Counted from the first letter of the stretch, positions 33,111 through 42,407 are shown. The stretch: 64,000 nt of DNA from Pseudomonas putida (GCF_009883635.2 NZ_CP026115.2:4960001-5024000), one strand, 5' to 3'. Made by a program: numbers and translations. The notes: generated by a model from the sequence alone, not told the origin.

Positions 33111-33126
33111 AGCAGTTTTTGTGCCA
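33111..33126 (-). promoter_or_regulatory. Sigma-54 promoter (TonB receptor)
   Basis: Minus strand reads TGGCAC-AAAAA-CTGC: GG and GC are at the invariant -24/-12 spacing; one mismatch to the TTGC consensus. It lies 75-90 bp upstream of the receptor start. Confidence 0.65.
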
Positions 33127-33250
33127 GCTGGCAAAAGGCCGTAAGTTGGGTTTTTGACCGGTTCTAAAGTGTGCGCTGATGAACGAAACAGCAAGTTTTG
33201 TTGTGGGTGTGTTGGAATTTAAACAGTGCCGGTTATATACAAATATCCAA

Positions 33251-33311
33251 GTCCAACAGTAAGCCCGCTCCCGCAGGGCTGCAATGCCTGACTGTCTGCA
33301 GTCCAACAGTA
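33251..33311. promoter_or_regulatory. Candidate activator sites between divergent sigma-54 promoters
   Basis: The 11-nt sequence GTCCAACAGTA occurs twice in direct orientation, at 33251-33261 and 33301-33311, exactly 50 bp apart. GACTG-TCTG-CAGTC forms a small palindrome just before the second copy. The repeats lie roughly 70-130 bp from each of the two sigma-54 promoters, a normal position for an enhancer-binding protein. The 399-bp intergenic region holds nothing else recognisable. Confidence 0.45.
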
Positions 33312-33381
33312 GATGGGCAGTTTGTCTGGTTGGCGTGTCTGGACGGTTGCTGGCGTCCAGTAAATACGTGGAAAAAAAGGC

Positions 33382-33397
33382 TGGCACGACAACTGCA
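33382..33397 (+). promoter_or_regulatory. Sigma-54 promoter (first ABC/monooxygenase operon)
   Basis: TGGCAC-GACAA-CTGCA matches TGGCAC-N5-TTGCA with a single T-to-C difference. It is about 40 bp upstream of the binding-protein ATG at 33436, leaving a leader of ~28 nt. Confidence 0.7.
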
Positions 33398-33435
33398 ATA
33401 GCACTTTATGTAGCCGTCTATATAAAGGGCCTGCT

Positions 33436-35154
33436 GTGCAGCGATATTCCCGATTATTCAATGTATACCTGTTGGCCAGTGCGCTGTTAGTTGCCGCCTG
33501 CTCGCCCGCCACGCCCCCGCAAACCCAAAATGCCCTCAAGGGCGAAGCAGTCGGCGAAGTGAACGGCGTTATGCGCTACCCAGCCAGCGACTTCGTCGAA
33601 CAGCAGGCCGGACAGCGCGGCGGCACCTTGCGTGTGTCGGCAGCGACCGACGCTGGCAGCTTCGATATCCATGCGCTGTCCAACGGCAACATGCAGTGGA
33701 TGGGCCGCATCCTGTTCGATTGCCTGGTCTACCAGGCCGAGGACGGCACCCTCACACCGTGGCTGGCCAAGCGCTGGGAGATCAGTGCCGATGGCCTGAC
33801 CTACACCTTCCACCTGCGCGAAGACGTCACCTTCAGCGACGGCGAGCGCTTCGACGCAGAAGCGGTACGGGTCAACCTTGAACACATGCGCGACCCGAAA
33901 ACCAAGTCGCCTCTGGCGGCAGCCTACATCGCGCCGTACCTGCAGGGCAGGGTGGTCGATCAATTCACCTTCGAGGCCACCTTGCGCGCGCCCTATGCGC
34001 CATTTCTCGATGTGCTGTCGCAAGCCTGGCTGGGGATGATCTCGCCACGGCAGATCATCGAGGCGCCCGCGACCATCGCCAGCCAGCCGATCGGCACCGG
34101 GCCGTTCGTATTGACCGGCTGGGTGCGTGACCAGCGCGCCAGCTTCGCCCGTCGCCCGGGCTACGACTGGGCGCCTGCAGCGATCAACCACCAGGGCGAG
34201 GCCTACCTCGACGGCATCGAATTGAGCTACGTCCCCGAGGCGATGATCCGCTACACCTCGCTGGAAGCCGCCGACAACGACATGGCCCTGGACGCCCCGG
34301 CACAGAACGCCACGGCGATCCGTGGCAACCCGCAGCTGATCCTGCGCAACCGTATCCGCAAGGGCAACCCGATGCGCAGCATCACCTTCAACGTAGAGCG
34401 CGTGCCGTTCGATGACGTGCGGGTGCGCCAGGCCGTGGCCAAGGCCATCGACCGTGACGGCCTGGCGTGGATCTCCGGCTTCGGCGAGTACCTGGCCAAG
34501 GGCGATTTCCTCGCCGTGAACACCCCCGGCTATGACCCCGTGGCACGCAATGCCCTGGCCTTCGACCCGGCCGAAGCGGGCCGCCTGCTGGACAGCGCCG
34601 GCTGGACCGGACGCGATGCCGAGGGCTACCGCACCCGTTACGGCCAGCGCCTCGGGGCGACCTTGCTGACCTACGACAACCCGGCGTTCCCGGCCAACGT
34701 CTCGGTGGCGGCCCAGGCGGACCTGCGCAAGGTCGGCTTCGACCTGCGTATCGAGCTGCTGCCGATCAGCAAGGTCATGGAGCTGCGCTACCGGGGCAAT
34801 TTCGATGCCCTCGGCGGCGGCTACTGGCACACCAACACCGCTGACGGGCTGTTCATCCTCTACCACAGCCAGTCGATCCCCAGTGCCCGGATGATCGGCC
34901 AGAACGTTGGCCACTTCCGTGACGCCAGCCTTGACCAGCTGCTCGGCGACGCCCGACGCAGCACCGACCCGGCACAACGCCGCGCACTGTATCGCCAGGC
35001 CCAGCAGCGCCTGGGCGAGACTGTGCCTGCCGTGCCCTCGGTGGAGAGCCAGATGCTCCTGGCCTATCGCAATGCAGTCGGCGGCGTGCTGTTCGACGGT
35101 TCGCACAACGTTCCCCTGTTCACCAGCGTGTGGCTGGCGAAGGAGCAACCATGA
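33436..35154 (+). CDS. ABC transporter substrate-binding lipoprotein (DppA/OppA family)
   Basis: A 572-residue periplasmic binding protein of solute-binding family 5. The N-terminus is a lipoprotein signal, with the lipobox LLVAAC placing the acylated Cys at ~22. Family motifs include GTLRVSAATDAGSFDIHAL, DGLTYTFHLREDVTFSDGE and PMRSITFNVERVPFDDVRVR. Family 5 proteins bind peptides, nickel, opines and other small molecules; here the neighbourhood of SfnB and a flavin monooxygenase argues for an organosulfur ligand. It is the first gene of the plus-strand operon behind a sigma-54 promoter. ATGA overlap with the permease gene. Confidence 0.88.
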   Translation: MQRYSRLFNVYLLASALLVAACSPATPPQTQNALKGEAVGEVNGVMRYPASDFVEQQAGQRGGTLRVSAATDAGSFDIHALSNGNMQWMGRILFDCLVYQAEDGTLTPWLAKRWEISADGLTYTFHLREDVTFSDGERFDAEAVRVNLEHMRDPKTKSPLAAAYIAPYLQGRVVDQFTFEATLRAPYAPFLDVLSQAWLGMISPRQIIEAPATIASQPIGTGPFVLTGWVRDQRASFARRPGYDWAPAAINHQGEAYLDGIELSYVPEAMIRYTSLEAADNDMALDAPAQNATAIRGNPQLILRNRIRKGNPMRSITFNVERVPFDDVRVRQAVAKAIDRDGLAWISGFGEYLAKGDFLAVNTPGYDPVARNALAFDPAEAGRLLDSAGWTGRDAEGYRTRYGQRLGATLLTYDNPAFPANVSVAAQADLRKVGFDLRIELLPISKVMELRYRGNFDALGGGYWHTNTADGLFILYHSQSIPSARMIGQNVGHFRDASLDQLLGDARRSTDPAQRRALYRQAQQRLGETVPAVPSVESQMLLAYRNAVGGVLFDGSHNVPLFTSVWLAKEQP

Positions 35155-36083
35155 AACTGCTGGCCACCTTGCTGCGTCGCCTGCGTGACGGCGTGATCGT
35201 GCTGTGGGCGGCAGCCAGCCTGACCTTCCTTGGCATGCAGCACAGCGGTGGCGACACCGCCCTGGCGATTCTCGGCGGCCCGGATGCCATGCCGAGCGAA
35301 GCGCTGCTGGCCCAGGTGCGTGCCGAATACGGCCTCGATCAGCCCTTGTGGGTGCAGTACGGCCATTACCTGCTGCGCCTGGCCCAGGGCGAGCTGGGCG
35401 AGTCGTACCGGCTGCGTATTCCGGTCGGCCAGGCGATAGCCGAACAGGCCGGAGCGACCCTGGCCCTGGCCAGCAGCGCGGCGGTACTGGCGGTGCTGCT
35501 GGCGCTGGCTTCGGCATTGCTTACCGCCAACCGTGGGCGCCGTTTGCGCGCGCTGGTGTCGGGCATCGAACTGGTGCTCTCGTCAGCCCCCAACTTCGTG
35601 ATCGGCACGGTGTTGCTGCTGGCCTTCGCCTTTTACTTCCACCTGCTGCCACCCTCTGGTTCAAGCGGCTGGCGCTCGCTGGTGTTGCCGAGCCTGGCCC
35701 TGGCGCTGCCCATCGCAGCGGTGCTGGCCCAAGTGCTGCGCCAGTCGCTGGAGCAAGTGCTGGAACAACCCTTCATCACCCAGGCCCGCGCCCGCGGCAT
35801 GGGTGAGACCGCCGTGCGCCTGCGCCATGCCTTGCGCCACGCCCTGGTGCCGCTGGTGACCCTGGCCGGCTACGTGTTTGCCAGCCTGCTCGGTGGTGCC
35901 GTAGTGCTCGAACTGCTGTTCGGCCGCCAGGGCATCGGCCGGCTGATGCTCGACGCCACCGCTATCAAGGATGTGCCACTGGTGCTCGGCGTGACCCTGC
36001 TGGCGGCGGCCCTCTATGTGCTGGTCAACCTGCTGGTGGACCTGGCGACCCAAGCCATCGACCCGCGCACCGCGCGCCCCTGA
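35151..36083 (+). CDS. ABC transporter permease (DppB-type)
   Basis: A 310-residue inner-membrane permease of the DppB/OppB family. It has the N-terminal helix VLWAAASLTFLGM, the conserved DGLDQPLWVQYGHYL-like periplasmic region (AEYGLDQPLWVQYGHYLLRL), and the cytoplasmic EAA-loop region FITQARARGMGETAVRLRHA, the ATPase contact. Start ATG 35151 overlaps the stop of the binding-protein gene (ATGA); an upstream in-frame ATG is inside that gene. Its partner permease is 3.8 kb downstream at 39896, after three enzyme genes, so the ABC system is interrupted by the enzymes but stays in one direction. Confidence 0.88.
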   Translation: MKLLATLLRRLRDGVIVLWAAASLTFLGMQHSGGDTALAILGGPDAMPSEALLAQVRAEYGLDQPLWVQYGHYLLRLAQGELGESYRLRIPVGQAIAEQAGATLALASSAAVLAVLLALASALLTANRGRRLRALVSGIELVLSSAPNFVIGTVLLLAFAFYFHLLPPSGSSGWRSLVLPSLALALPIAAVLAQVLRQSLEQVLEQPFITQARARGMGETAVRLRHALRHALVPLVTLAGYVFASLLGGAVVLELLFGRQGIGRLMLDATAIKDVPLVLGVTLLAAALYVLVNLLVDLATQAIDPRTARP

Positions 36084-36104
36084 ATTCAAGAGAAAGGAAC
36101 TGTC

Positions 36105-37349
36105 ATGAGTCAAACCCCGATTACCGACGCCGAACTGGATGAGCGCTTTGCGCCGCTCTACGCGCGCATTGCTGAAGGCGCGGTGGCCCGCGAGCAGCAG
36201 CGCACCCTGGCCCATGAGCCGGTGGCCTGGCTGCGCGAGGCCGGCCTTGGCGCCCTGCGCGTGCCCCACAGCCACGGCGGCCTTGGCGCGACCTTGCCGC
36301 AGTTGCTGCGCCAGCTGGTGCGCCTGGGCCAGGCCGATTCCAACCTGCCGCAGATCTTCCGCGCCCACTTCGGTTTTGTCGAAGGGCGTCTGTCGTCCAA
36401 CGACGCCGCTTCCCAGGACTACTGGTTCGCCCGCGTGGTCGCCGGTGAGCTGTGGGGTGCGGCCATGGCCGAGCGCACCGACAGCACCGGCAATACCGTG
36501 CAGCTCAGCGAGGGCGAGGGCGGTTACCGCCTGGACGGTGAGAAGTACTACTGCACCGGTACCCTCTACGCCGACTGGGTCGCAGCGGTGGCCAACCACG
36601 GTGATGACTTCGTCAGCCTGGCGGTGCCGACTCGCGCGCCGGGCGTGGAGCGGGTCGATGACTGGGATGGCTTCGGCCAGCGCCTGACCGGCAGCGGTAC
36701 CACGCGCTTCACCCAAGTGAAGGTGCAGCCTGAGCATCTGCTGCGCCGCTTCGCCAAAGGGGAGTTGCGCGCAGAGTCGTATCTCACGGCGTTCTACCAA
36801 GCGGTGCACCTGGCGACGCTGGCCGGCATCAGCCGAGCGGTGCTGGCCGATGCCGTGGCCTTCGTCCAGGGGCGCACCCGCGCCTTTGGTGTGCCCGGGC
36901 AATCGCAACCGGCCGCCGACCCGCTGGTGCAGGCGGTGATCGGTCGGCTGTCGAGCCTGGCCTTCGCCGCCGAGGCCCAGGTGGCTGCCGTGGGCCAGAG
37001 CCTGCAGGTGGTATTCGAAGCGGGGCAGCACGGCGAGGTGCCCGAGCAGCTGTACACCGACGCCGAAATCCATGCCTTCCAGGCCCAGCAGATCGTCCTG
37101 CCGCAAGTGCTGCAGGCCAGCACGTTGCTGTTCGAGGTCGGCGGCGCCTCGGCCACCAGCAACACCCGTCGCCTCGACCGCCACTGGCGCAATGCTCGCA
37201 CCCTGGCCTCGCACAACCCGGCGATCTACCGCGAGCAGGCACTGGGCGATTACTACCTCAACGGCATCAGCCCGGCCCAGGCCTGGCGCGCCCGACATGC
37301 TGCCGCCAGTGAAGGGCAGGGCAGCGGCGACGAAGCCAGCGCAGTCTGA
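36105..37349 (+). CDS. SfnB-type acyl-CoA dehydrogenase-fold oxidoreductase
   Basis: A 414-residue flavoprotein of the acyl-CoA dehydrogenase/DszC superfamily. The N-terminal helical part includes EAGLGALRVPHSHGGLGATL; the middle domain AAMAERTDSTGNTVQ contacts flavin; the C-terminal FEVGGASATSNTRRLDRHWR ends with the H-W-R-N motif shared by SfnB and DszC. These proteins use reduced flavin and oxygen or act as desulfurising oxidoreductases in sulfate starvation rather than in fatty-acid oxidation; the class is known, the substrate here is not. Shine-Dalgarno AAAGGA before ATG. A second SfnB-type gene is at 47820. Confidence 0.8.
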   Translation: MSQTPITDAELDERFAPLYARIAEGAVAREQQRTLAHEPVAWLREAGLGALRVPHSHGGLGATLPQLLRQLVRLGQADSNLPQIFRAHFGFVEGRLSSNDAASQDYWFARVVAGELWGAAMAERTDSTGNTVQLSEGEGGYRLDGEKYYCTGTLYADWVAAVANHGDDFVSLAVPTRAPGVERVDDWDGFGQRLTGSGTTRFTQVKVQPEHLLRRFAKGELRAESYLTAFYQAVHLATLAGISRAVLADAVAFVQGRTRAFGVPGQSQPAADPLVQAVIGRLSSLAFAAEAQVAAVGQSLQVVFEAGQHGEVPEQLYTDAEIHAFQAQQIVLPQVLQASTLLFEVGGASATSNTRRLDRHWRNARTLASHNPAIYREQALGDYYLNGISPAQAWRARHAAASEGQGSGDEASAV

Positions 37350-37363
37350 TCAGGAGAACCTGC

Positions 37364-38686
37364 ATGACCACCAAACAGATGAGCCTGGGCATGAACATCC
37401 TCGGCTTCGGCTCGCACTCCGGTGCCTGGCGCCAGGGCGAGGCAGCACTCGATGCTTACATCGACGTCAACTACTACCGCGACATCGCGCGCATTTCCGA
37501 GCGTGGCTGCCTGGATGCGATCTTCCTTGCAGATGGGCCGGCGCTGCCGCCGGACGTGTCCGCGCAACCCGGCGGGCGCCTGGAGCCGACCGTGCTGCTC
37601 ACCGCGGTGGCCGCCGCCACCGAGCGTATCGGTGTTATCGCCACCTGCTCCAGCACCTACAACGAACCGTTCAACCTGGCCCGGCGTATCGCCTCGCTGG
37701 ACCATATCAGCGGCGGTCGTGCGGCCTGGAACGTGGTTACCAATGCCGGTGATGCGGCCGCGCAGAACTTCGGCCTGGCCGGCGCGCCGCTGCATGTCGA
37801 CCGCTACGGGCGCGCCGAAGAGTTCGTCGATGTGACCCTGAAGCTGTGGGACAGCTGGGAAGACGACGCGATCATCGGCGACCGCGCTGCTGGCCACTTC
37901 GCCGACCCGCGCAAGGTTCACACCCTCGACTTCCAGGGCAAGCATTTTCAGGTCAAGGGCCCGCTGAACCTGCCACGCTCGCCCCAGGGGCGGCCGGTGC
38001 TGGTGCAGGCCGGTTCCTCCGAAGGCGGCAAGGCACTCGGCTCACGCTATGCCGACGCGATCTTCACCACCCAGACCACCTTGGCCGACGGCCAGGCGTT
38101 CTATCAGGAGATGAAAGCCCGCGCCAAGGCCTGGGGGCGTGACCCGCAGCACCTGAAGATCATGCCCGGCCTGTCGACCGTGATCGGCAGCACCGAGGCC
38201 GAAGCCCATGCGCGTTTTGACGAGCTCAATGCCTGGCATGGCGAGCATGGCCTGTTGCAGCAGGTGGCGGGGCGCATCGGCATCGACGCCCGCGAGCTGG
38301 ACCCGGATGCGCCGTTGCCGTGGCAACGGATTGGCGCGGTGGCGGATTTCGAGCGCGGTTCGCATGGCTTCCTGGAAGCCCAGCTGAACCTGGCGCGCAG
38401 CGAGAACCTGACCATCCGCCAGCTGTCGCGGCGAATACTGGTCGGGCATCGCCTGGCTGTCGGCACTCCGGAACAGGTCGCCGACACCTTGGCCGAGTGG
38501 TTCCTGGCCGGGGCAGGGGATGGCTTCAACATCATGCCCGACATGTTCCCGTCCGGGGCGCGGGTGTTCGTCGAGGAGGTGGTGCCGTTGCTGCAGAAGC
38601 GCGGCTTGTTCCGTACCGAGTACACCGGCACCACCTTGCGCGAGCACTTGGGGCTGCCCAAGGCCGTGAACCAGTTCGCTGCGTAA
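37364..38686 (+). CDS. LLM-class flavin-dependent monooxygenase (NtaA/SnaA/DmoA type)
   Basis: A 440-residue bacterial luciferase-like monooxygenase that uses FMNH2 and O2. Typical NtaA/SnaA/DszA family features: MSLGMNILGFGSHSGAWR at the start, ISERGCLDAIFLADGPAL, LDHISGGRAAWNVVTN (~119-134), and HTLDFQGKHFQVKGPLN followed by PVLVQAGSSEGGKALGSRYA. Relatives oxidise nitrilotriacetate, dimethyl sulfide or dibenzothiophene sulfone. In this sulfur-linked operon it most plausibly cleaves a C-S bond, using FMNH2 supplied by the FMN reductase at 52832. Start ATG 37364 with AGGAGA; 14 bp after the SfnB gene. Confidence 0.87.
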   Translation: MTTKQMSLGMNILGFGSHSGAWRQGEAALDAYIDVNYYRDIARISERGCLDAIFLADGPALPPDVSAQPGGRLEPTVLLTAVAAATERIGVIATCSSTYNEPFNLARRIASLDHISGGRAAWNVVTNAGDAAAQNFGLAGAPLHVDRYGRAEEFVDVTLKLWDSWEDDAIIGDRAAGHFADPRKVHTLDFQGKHFQVKGPLNLPRSPQGRPVLVQAGSSEGGKALGSRYADAIFTTQTTLADGQAFYQEMKARAKAWGRDPQHLKIMPGLSTVIGSTEAEAHARFDELNAWHGEHGLLQQVAGRIGIDARELDPDAPLPWQRIGAVADFERGSHGFLEAQLNLARSENLTIRQLSRRILVGHRLAVGTPEQVADTLAEWFLAGAGDGFNIMPDMFPSGARVFVEEVVPLLQKRGLFRTEYTGTTLREHLGLPKAVNQFAA

Positions 38687-38714
38687 TCAAAAAAACTTTG
38701 ATCAGGAAAAACCA

Positions 38715-39770
38715 ATGCGCTACCGCCCCCTCGGCCACACCAACCTTCAGGTCAGCCTGCTCAGCCTCGGCACCATGACCTGGGGCCACCAGAACACCGA
38801 ACAGGACGCCCACCAGCAACTGGACGCCGCCATCGCCGCCGGCATCAACTTCATCGACACCGCCGAGATGTACCCCACGCCCACCCGCGCCGAAACCTGG
38901 ACCACTACCGAGCGTTACCTTGGCAACTGGATCAAAGCCCGCAGTAACCGCGACAGGCTCATCCTCGCCAGCAAGATCGCCGGACCCGCCCGCGATCCCG
39001 GTGGCCAGGCGCACATTCGCGATGGCCTGTCGCACCACGACCGCAAGAATATCGTCGCCGCTCTGGAAGGCAGCCTGCGCCGGCTGAACACCGACTACCT
39101 GGACCTTTACCAGCTGCACTGGCCCGACCGCACCAGCAACTTCTTCGGCATCCGCGAATACCCCTATGCCGATGACCACCCGGAAACTGCCGCCATCGAA
39201 GAAACCCTGGCGGTGCTCGACGAGCAGGTCAAGGCCGGCAAGGTGCGCCATATCGGCGTGTCCAACGAAACGCCGTGGGGTGTCGGGCAGTTTCTGCGGC
39301 ACAGCGAGGACCAAGGGCTGGCGCGTATCGCCAGCATCCAGAACCCGTACAGCCTGCTCAACCGGCTGTATGAAAACGGGCTTTCGGAGTTCAGCCATCG
39401 CGAGGGGGTCAGCCTGCTGGCCTATTCGCCACTGGCGTTCGGGGCGTTGACCGGCAAGTACCTGAACGGCGCAAAGCCGGAGGGTTCGCGGTTGTCGTCG
39501 GTGTATCGCACGTTCAATCGCTATGGCAGCGAGGAGGCCAACAGCGCTATCGGCCGCTATGTGCAGATTGCGCGCGAGCATGGGCTGACACCGGCCCGGC
39601 TGGCCCTTGCGTTCGTGATCCGCCAGCCGTTCGTGGCCAGTGCGATTACCGGGCAGACCACGCTGCTGCAGTTGCAGGAGAACCTGAGTGCGTTGGATGT
39701 GCAGCTGACCGAAGAGGTGCTGGCTGCGGTCCAGTCCGTGCACCACCGCATTCCCAACCCGGCACCATAG
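38715..39770 (+). CDS. Aldo/keto reductase (Tas-like)
   Basis: A 351-residue NADP(H)-dependent TIM-barrel oxidoreductase. The catalytic tetrad can be followed: INFIDTAEMY (Asp and Tyr), SKIAG (Lys) and LDLYQLHWPDR (His). The C-terminal cofactor-binding region contains ALAFVIRQPFVASAITGQTT. It is closest in pattern to Tas/YghZ-like family members. It could reduce the aldehyde or ketone left after monooxygenase cleavage by the preceding enzyme. The gene is followed by a REP pair, which separates it from the remaining ABC genes without changing direction. Confidence 0.86.
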   Translation: MRYRPLGHTNLQVSLLSLGTMTWGHQNTEQDAHQQLDAAIAAGINFIDTAEMYPTPTRAETWTTTERYLGNWIKARSNRDRLILASKIAGPARDPGGQAHIRDGLSHHDRKNIVAALEGSLRRLNTDYLDLYQLHWPDRTSNFFGIREYPYADDHPETAAIEETLAVLDEQVKAGKVRHIGVSNETPWGVGQFLRHSEDQGLARIASIQNPYSLLNRLYENGLSEFSHREGVSLLAYSPLAFGALTGKYLNGAKPEGSRLSSVYRTFNRYGSEEANSAIGRYVQIAREHGLTPARLALAFVIRQPFVASAITGQTTLLQLQENLSALDVQLTEEVLAAVQSVHHRIPNPAP

Positions 39771-39792
39771 CCCGCATGGCAAGGGCTTCGCC

Positions 39793-39870
39793 CTTGTTCG
39801 CGGGGCAAGCCCGCTCCTACAAGGGTACGCGATTCCCTGTAGGAGCGGGCTTGTCCCGCGAAGAGGCCGG
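39793..39870. repeat. Paired REP element within the operon
   Basis: Inverted REP cores (TTCGCGGGGCAAGCCCGCTC and its complement ending CGCGAAGAGGCCGG) lie between the aldo/keto reductase and the permease start at 39896. Their position inside a same-strand gene set suggests partial termination or mRNA 3'-end protection that would lower expression of the distal ABC genes. Confidence 0.85.
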
Positions 39871-39895
39871 TACAGGCGACACAAGAAGGACAGAC

Positions 39896-40744
39896 ATGAA
39901 CGCGATCGCTTTGACACCCAGCACCTCGACCCTCAACTGGCGGCTTCGTCCAGGCCTGACGCTGGCCTGGGCCATCCTGGCCCTGCTCCTGCTGGCCGTA
40001 GCCTGCCCCAGCTGGCTCTCCCCCAACGACCCTCTGGCCGCCGATGCCCGCCTGGCCTACCTCCCACCCAGCACCACCTTCTGGCTAGGCACCGACGAAA
40101 ACGGCCGCGACGTCCTCAGCCGCCTGATCCACGGCGCCCGCCCATCGCTCTACATCGGCCTGGCCGCCACCCTGGTCGGCCTCGGCCTGGGCACTTCGCT
40201 CGGCCTGCTCGCAGGCCTGGCACCCGCTTGGCTGGACAACCTGCTGATGCGCGCCGTCGACGTCCTGCTGGCGTTCCCCGACCTGCTGCTGGCGCTGGTC
40301 ATCATCGCCCTGTTCGGCCAGGGCACCAGCAACCTGATCCTCGCTGTCGGCATCGCTTCAGTGCCGCGCTACGCCCGCCTGGTCCGCGCCCAGGCCCTGA
40401 CCATCCGCCACGCCGGCTTCGTCGAAGCCGCCGTCACCCTGGGCCGCAAACGCTCGGCGGTGGTGCTGGCCCACGTGCTGCCCAATGCCGTGCAACCGGT
40501 GCTGATCCTGGCCTGCATCGGCCTGGGCGGCGCCATCACCGCTGCCGCCGCGCTGAGCTTCCTCGGCTTTGGTGCGCCACCGCCCGCGCCCGAGTGGGGC
40601 GCGATGATGGCGGTGGCGCGCAACTTCATGGCCAACGCACCCTGGCTGATGGCCTGGCCGGCGTTGGCGATCACCCTGACTGTCATTTCCATCACCGTCA
40701 TCGGCCGAGACTGGCTGCGCCGTAGCGAGGGCAGAAACCCATGA
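39896..40744 (+). CDS. ABC transporter permease (DppC-type)
   Basis: A 282-residue inner-membrane permease with the DppC N-terminal helix (LTLAWAILALLLLAVACPSWL), the family motif FWLGTDENGRDVLSRLIHGA (~63-82) and the EAA-type loop GFVEAAVTLGRKRSAVVLAH. Start ATG 39896 has AAGAAGGA; longer in-frame starts lie in the REP. It overlaps the ATPase gene by ATGA. It completes the transporter started by the binding protein and permease at 33436-36083. Confidence 0.88.
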   Translation: MNAIALTPSTSTLNWRLRPGLTLAWAILALLLLAVACPSWLSPNDPLAADARLAYLPPSTTFWLGTDENGRDVLSRLIHGARPSLYIGLAATLVGLGLGTSLGLLAGLAPAWLDNLLMRAVDVLLAFPDLLLALVIIALFGQGTSNLILAVGIASVPRYARLVRAQALTIRHAGFVEAAVTLGRKRSAVVLAHVLPNAVQPVLILACIGLGGAITAAAALSFLGFGAPPPAPEWGAMMAVARNFMANAPWLMAWPALAITLTVISITVIGRDWLRRSEGRNP

Positions 40745-42390
40745 GCATCTTCGAACAGCACCCGGCACCGTTGGCGGATATCCGCGACCTGCGCGTGAAT
40801 TTCAACGGCGTGCCGGTGGTACGCGGCGTCGACCTGCAACTGCACGCCGGGCAGTGCCTGGCACTGGTGGGCGAATCGGGCTCGGGCAAGAGCGTGACTG
40901 CCCGCACGCTGGTTGGCCTGACCGGGGCCGGCGCTCAGGTGCAGGCACAGCGCCTGGCCTTTGCCGGGCAGGACCTGCGCCGGCTTGGCGAGACGGACTG
41001 GCAGCGCTTGCGCGGTGGGCGTATCGGCTTTGTCATGCAGGATGCGCTGGGTTCGCTCGACCCGTTGCGGCGGGTGGGTGCCGAGATCGAAGAGCCGCTG
41101 CTGTTGCACACCGACCTGCCTGCCGAGCAGCGTCGCTTGCGCGTGCTCGAACTGCTGCGCCAGGTCGGCGTGCCCGAGCCCGAAGTCCGCGCTCGGCAAT
41201 ATCCATGGCAGCTGTCCGGAGGCCTGCGACAGCGCGCCCTGATCGCGTCGGCCATCGCCTGCCAGCCACGCCTGCTGATCGCCGACGAACCTACCACCGC
41301 ACTGGACGCGACGGTACAAGCACAGATCCTCGACCTGCTGGAGCACCTGCGTGCACGTGACAATAGTCTGCTGATGGTCAGCCATGACCTGGCCGTGGTG
41401 GCGCGCCTGGCCGACCGGGTGGCGGTGATGCGCCATGGTGTGGTGGTGGAGCAGGGCAGTGTCGAACAGGTCCTGCAAGACCCGCAGGACCCATACACCC
41501 AACGCCTGCTGAGCGCGGCGCGGGCGGTGCATTTCCAGCGCCCGGCAGTGCCGGCGCTGGCGCTGCTGGAGAATACCGTGAACGAGCGACCGGTGGTACT
41601 GGAGGCGCGTGGTTTGCACAAGGCTTTCGTCGGGCCGGATGGCCAGCCGCGTCAGGTACTCAAGGATGTATCCCTGCAATTGCGTGCCGGGCAGACCCTC
41701 GGTGTGGTCGGCGAGTCCGGTTCCGGCAAGAGCACGCTGGGCCGCATCCTGATGGGCTTGGAACGGCCGGAGCTGGGGACTGTGCAGCTGGCCGGGCAGG
41801 ACTGGATGGCGCTTTCTGCTGCCCAGCAGCGCCAGGCCCGGCAGGGCATTCAGGTGGTGTTCCAGGACCCGCTGGCCTCGTTCGACCCGCGTTACACCGT
41901 GTTGCGGGTGCTGGCCGAAGCACTGGCCCAGGCTGGCGTGCCCCGAGGGTTGCAACGTACCGAGGCGGTTGCGTTGCTGGAGCGGGTGCAGCTGCCGACG
42001 GGGCTGCTCGACCGTCGTCCGCTGGAGTTGTCGGGGGGGCAGCGCCAGCGCATCGCGATTGCCCGGGCGCTGGCGATGAAACCCAAGGTGCTGGTGCTGG
42101 ATGAGCCGGTGTCGGCGCTGGATGTGTCGGTGCAGGCGCGGATACTGGGGTTGCTGGCGGAGCTGAAGGCAGAGTTGAACCTGGCGTGTCTGTTCATCTC
42201 ACATGACCTTGGGGTGGTTGAGCAGGTCAGTGATCAGGTGCTGGTGATGCAAGGGGGAAGGGTGGTGGAGCAAGGGGCGGTGGCGCAGGTGCTCGGGCAG
42301 CCACGTCATGCCTATACCCGGGCATTGCTCGATGCAGTGCCGCATCTTCCGGCGGCACGGCCTCGCTGGGTTGAGCGGATTGCCGTCTAG
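40741..42390 (+). CDS. ABC transporter ATP-binding protein (fused DppD-DppF)
   Basis: A 549-residue protein holding two ABC ATPase domains. Domain 1 has Walker A GESGSGKS (~44-51), signature LSGGLRQR and Walker [13 protein letters not shown]. Domain 2 (from ~285) has Walker [10 protein letters not shown] (~323), signature [16 protein letters not shown] and [14 protein letters not shown]. Family-5 importers normally encode these as two proteins; the fused form is common among Pseudomonas accessory importers. It powers the importer of this operon. It is the last gene, followed by a long palindrome at 42408-42463 that probably ends the transcript. Confidence 0.92.
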   Translation: MSIFEQHPAPLADIRDLRVNFNGVPVVRGVDLQLHAGQCLALVGESGSGKSVTARTLVGLTGAGAQVQAQRLAFAGQDLRRLGETDWQRLRGGRIGFVMQDALGSLDPLRRVGAEIEEPLLLHTDLPAEQRRLRVLELLRQVGVPEPEVRARQYPWQLSGGLRQRALIASAIACQPRLLIADEPTTALDATVQAQILDLLEHLRARDNSLLMVSHDLAVVARLADRVAVMRHGVVVEQGSVEQVLQDPQDPYTQRLLSAARAVHFQRPAVPALALLENTVNERPVVLEARGLHKAFVGPDGQPRQVLKDVSLQLRAGQTLGVVGESGSGKSTLGRILMGLERPELGTVQLAGQDWMALSAAQQRQARQGIQVVFQDPLASFDPRYTVLRVLAEALAQAGVPRGLQRTEAVALLERVQLPTGLLDRRPLELSGGQRQRIAIARALAMKPKVLVLDEPVSALDVSVQARILGLLAELKAELNLACLFISHDLGVVEQVSDQVLVMQGGRVVEQGAVAQVLGQPRHAYTRALLDAVPHLPAARPRWVERIAV

Positions 42391-42407
42391 GGGTCGTCGA
42401 CAACGTT

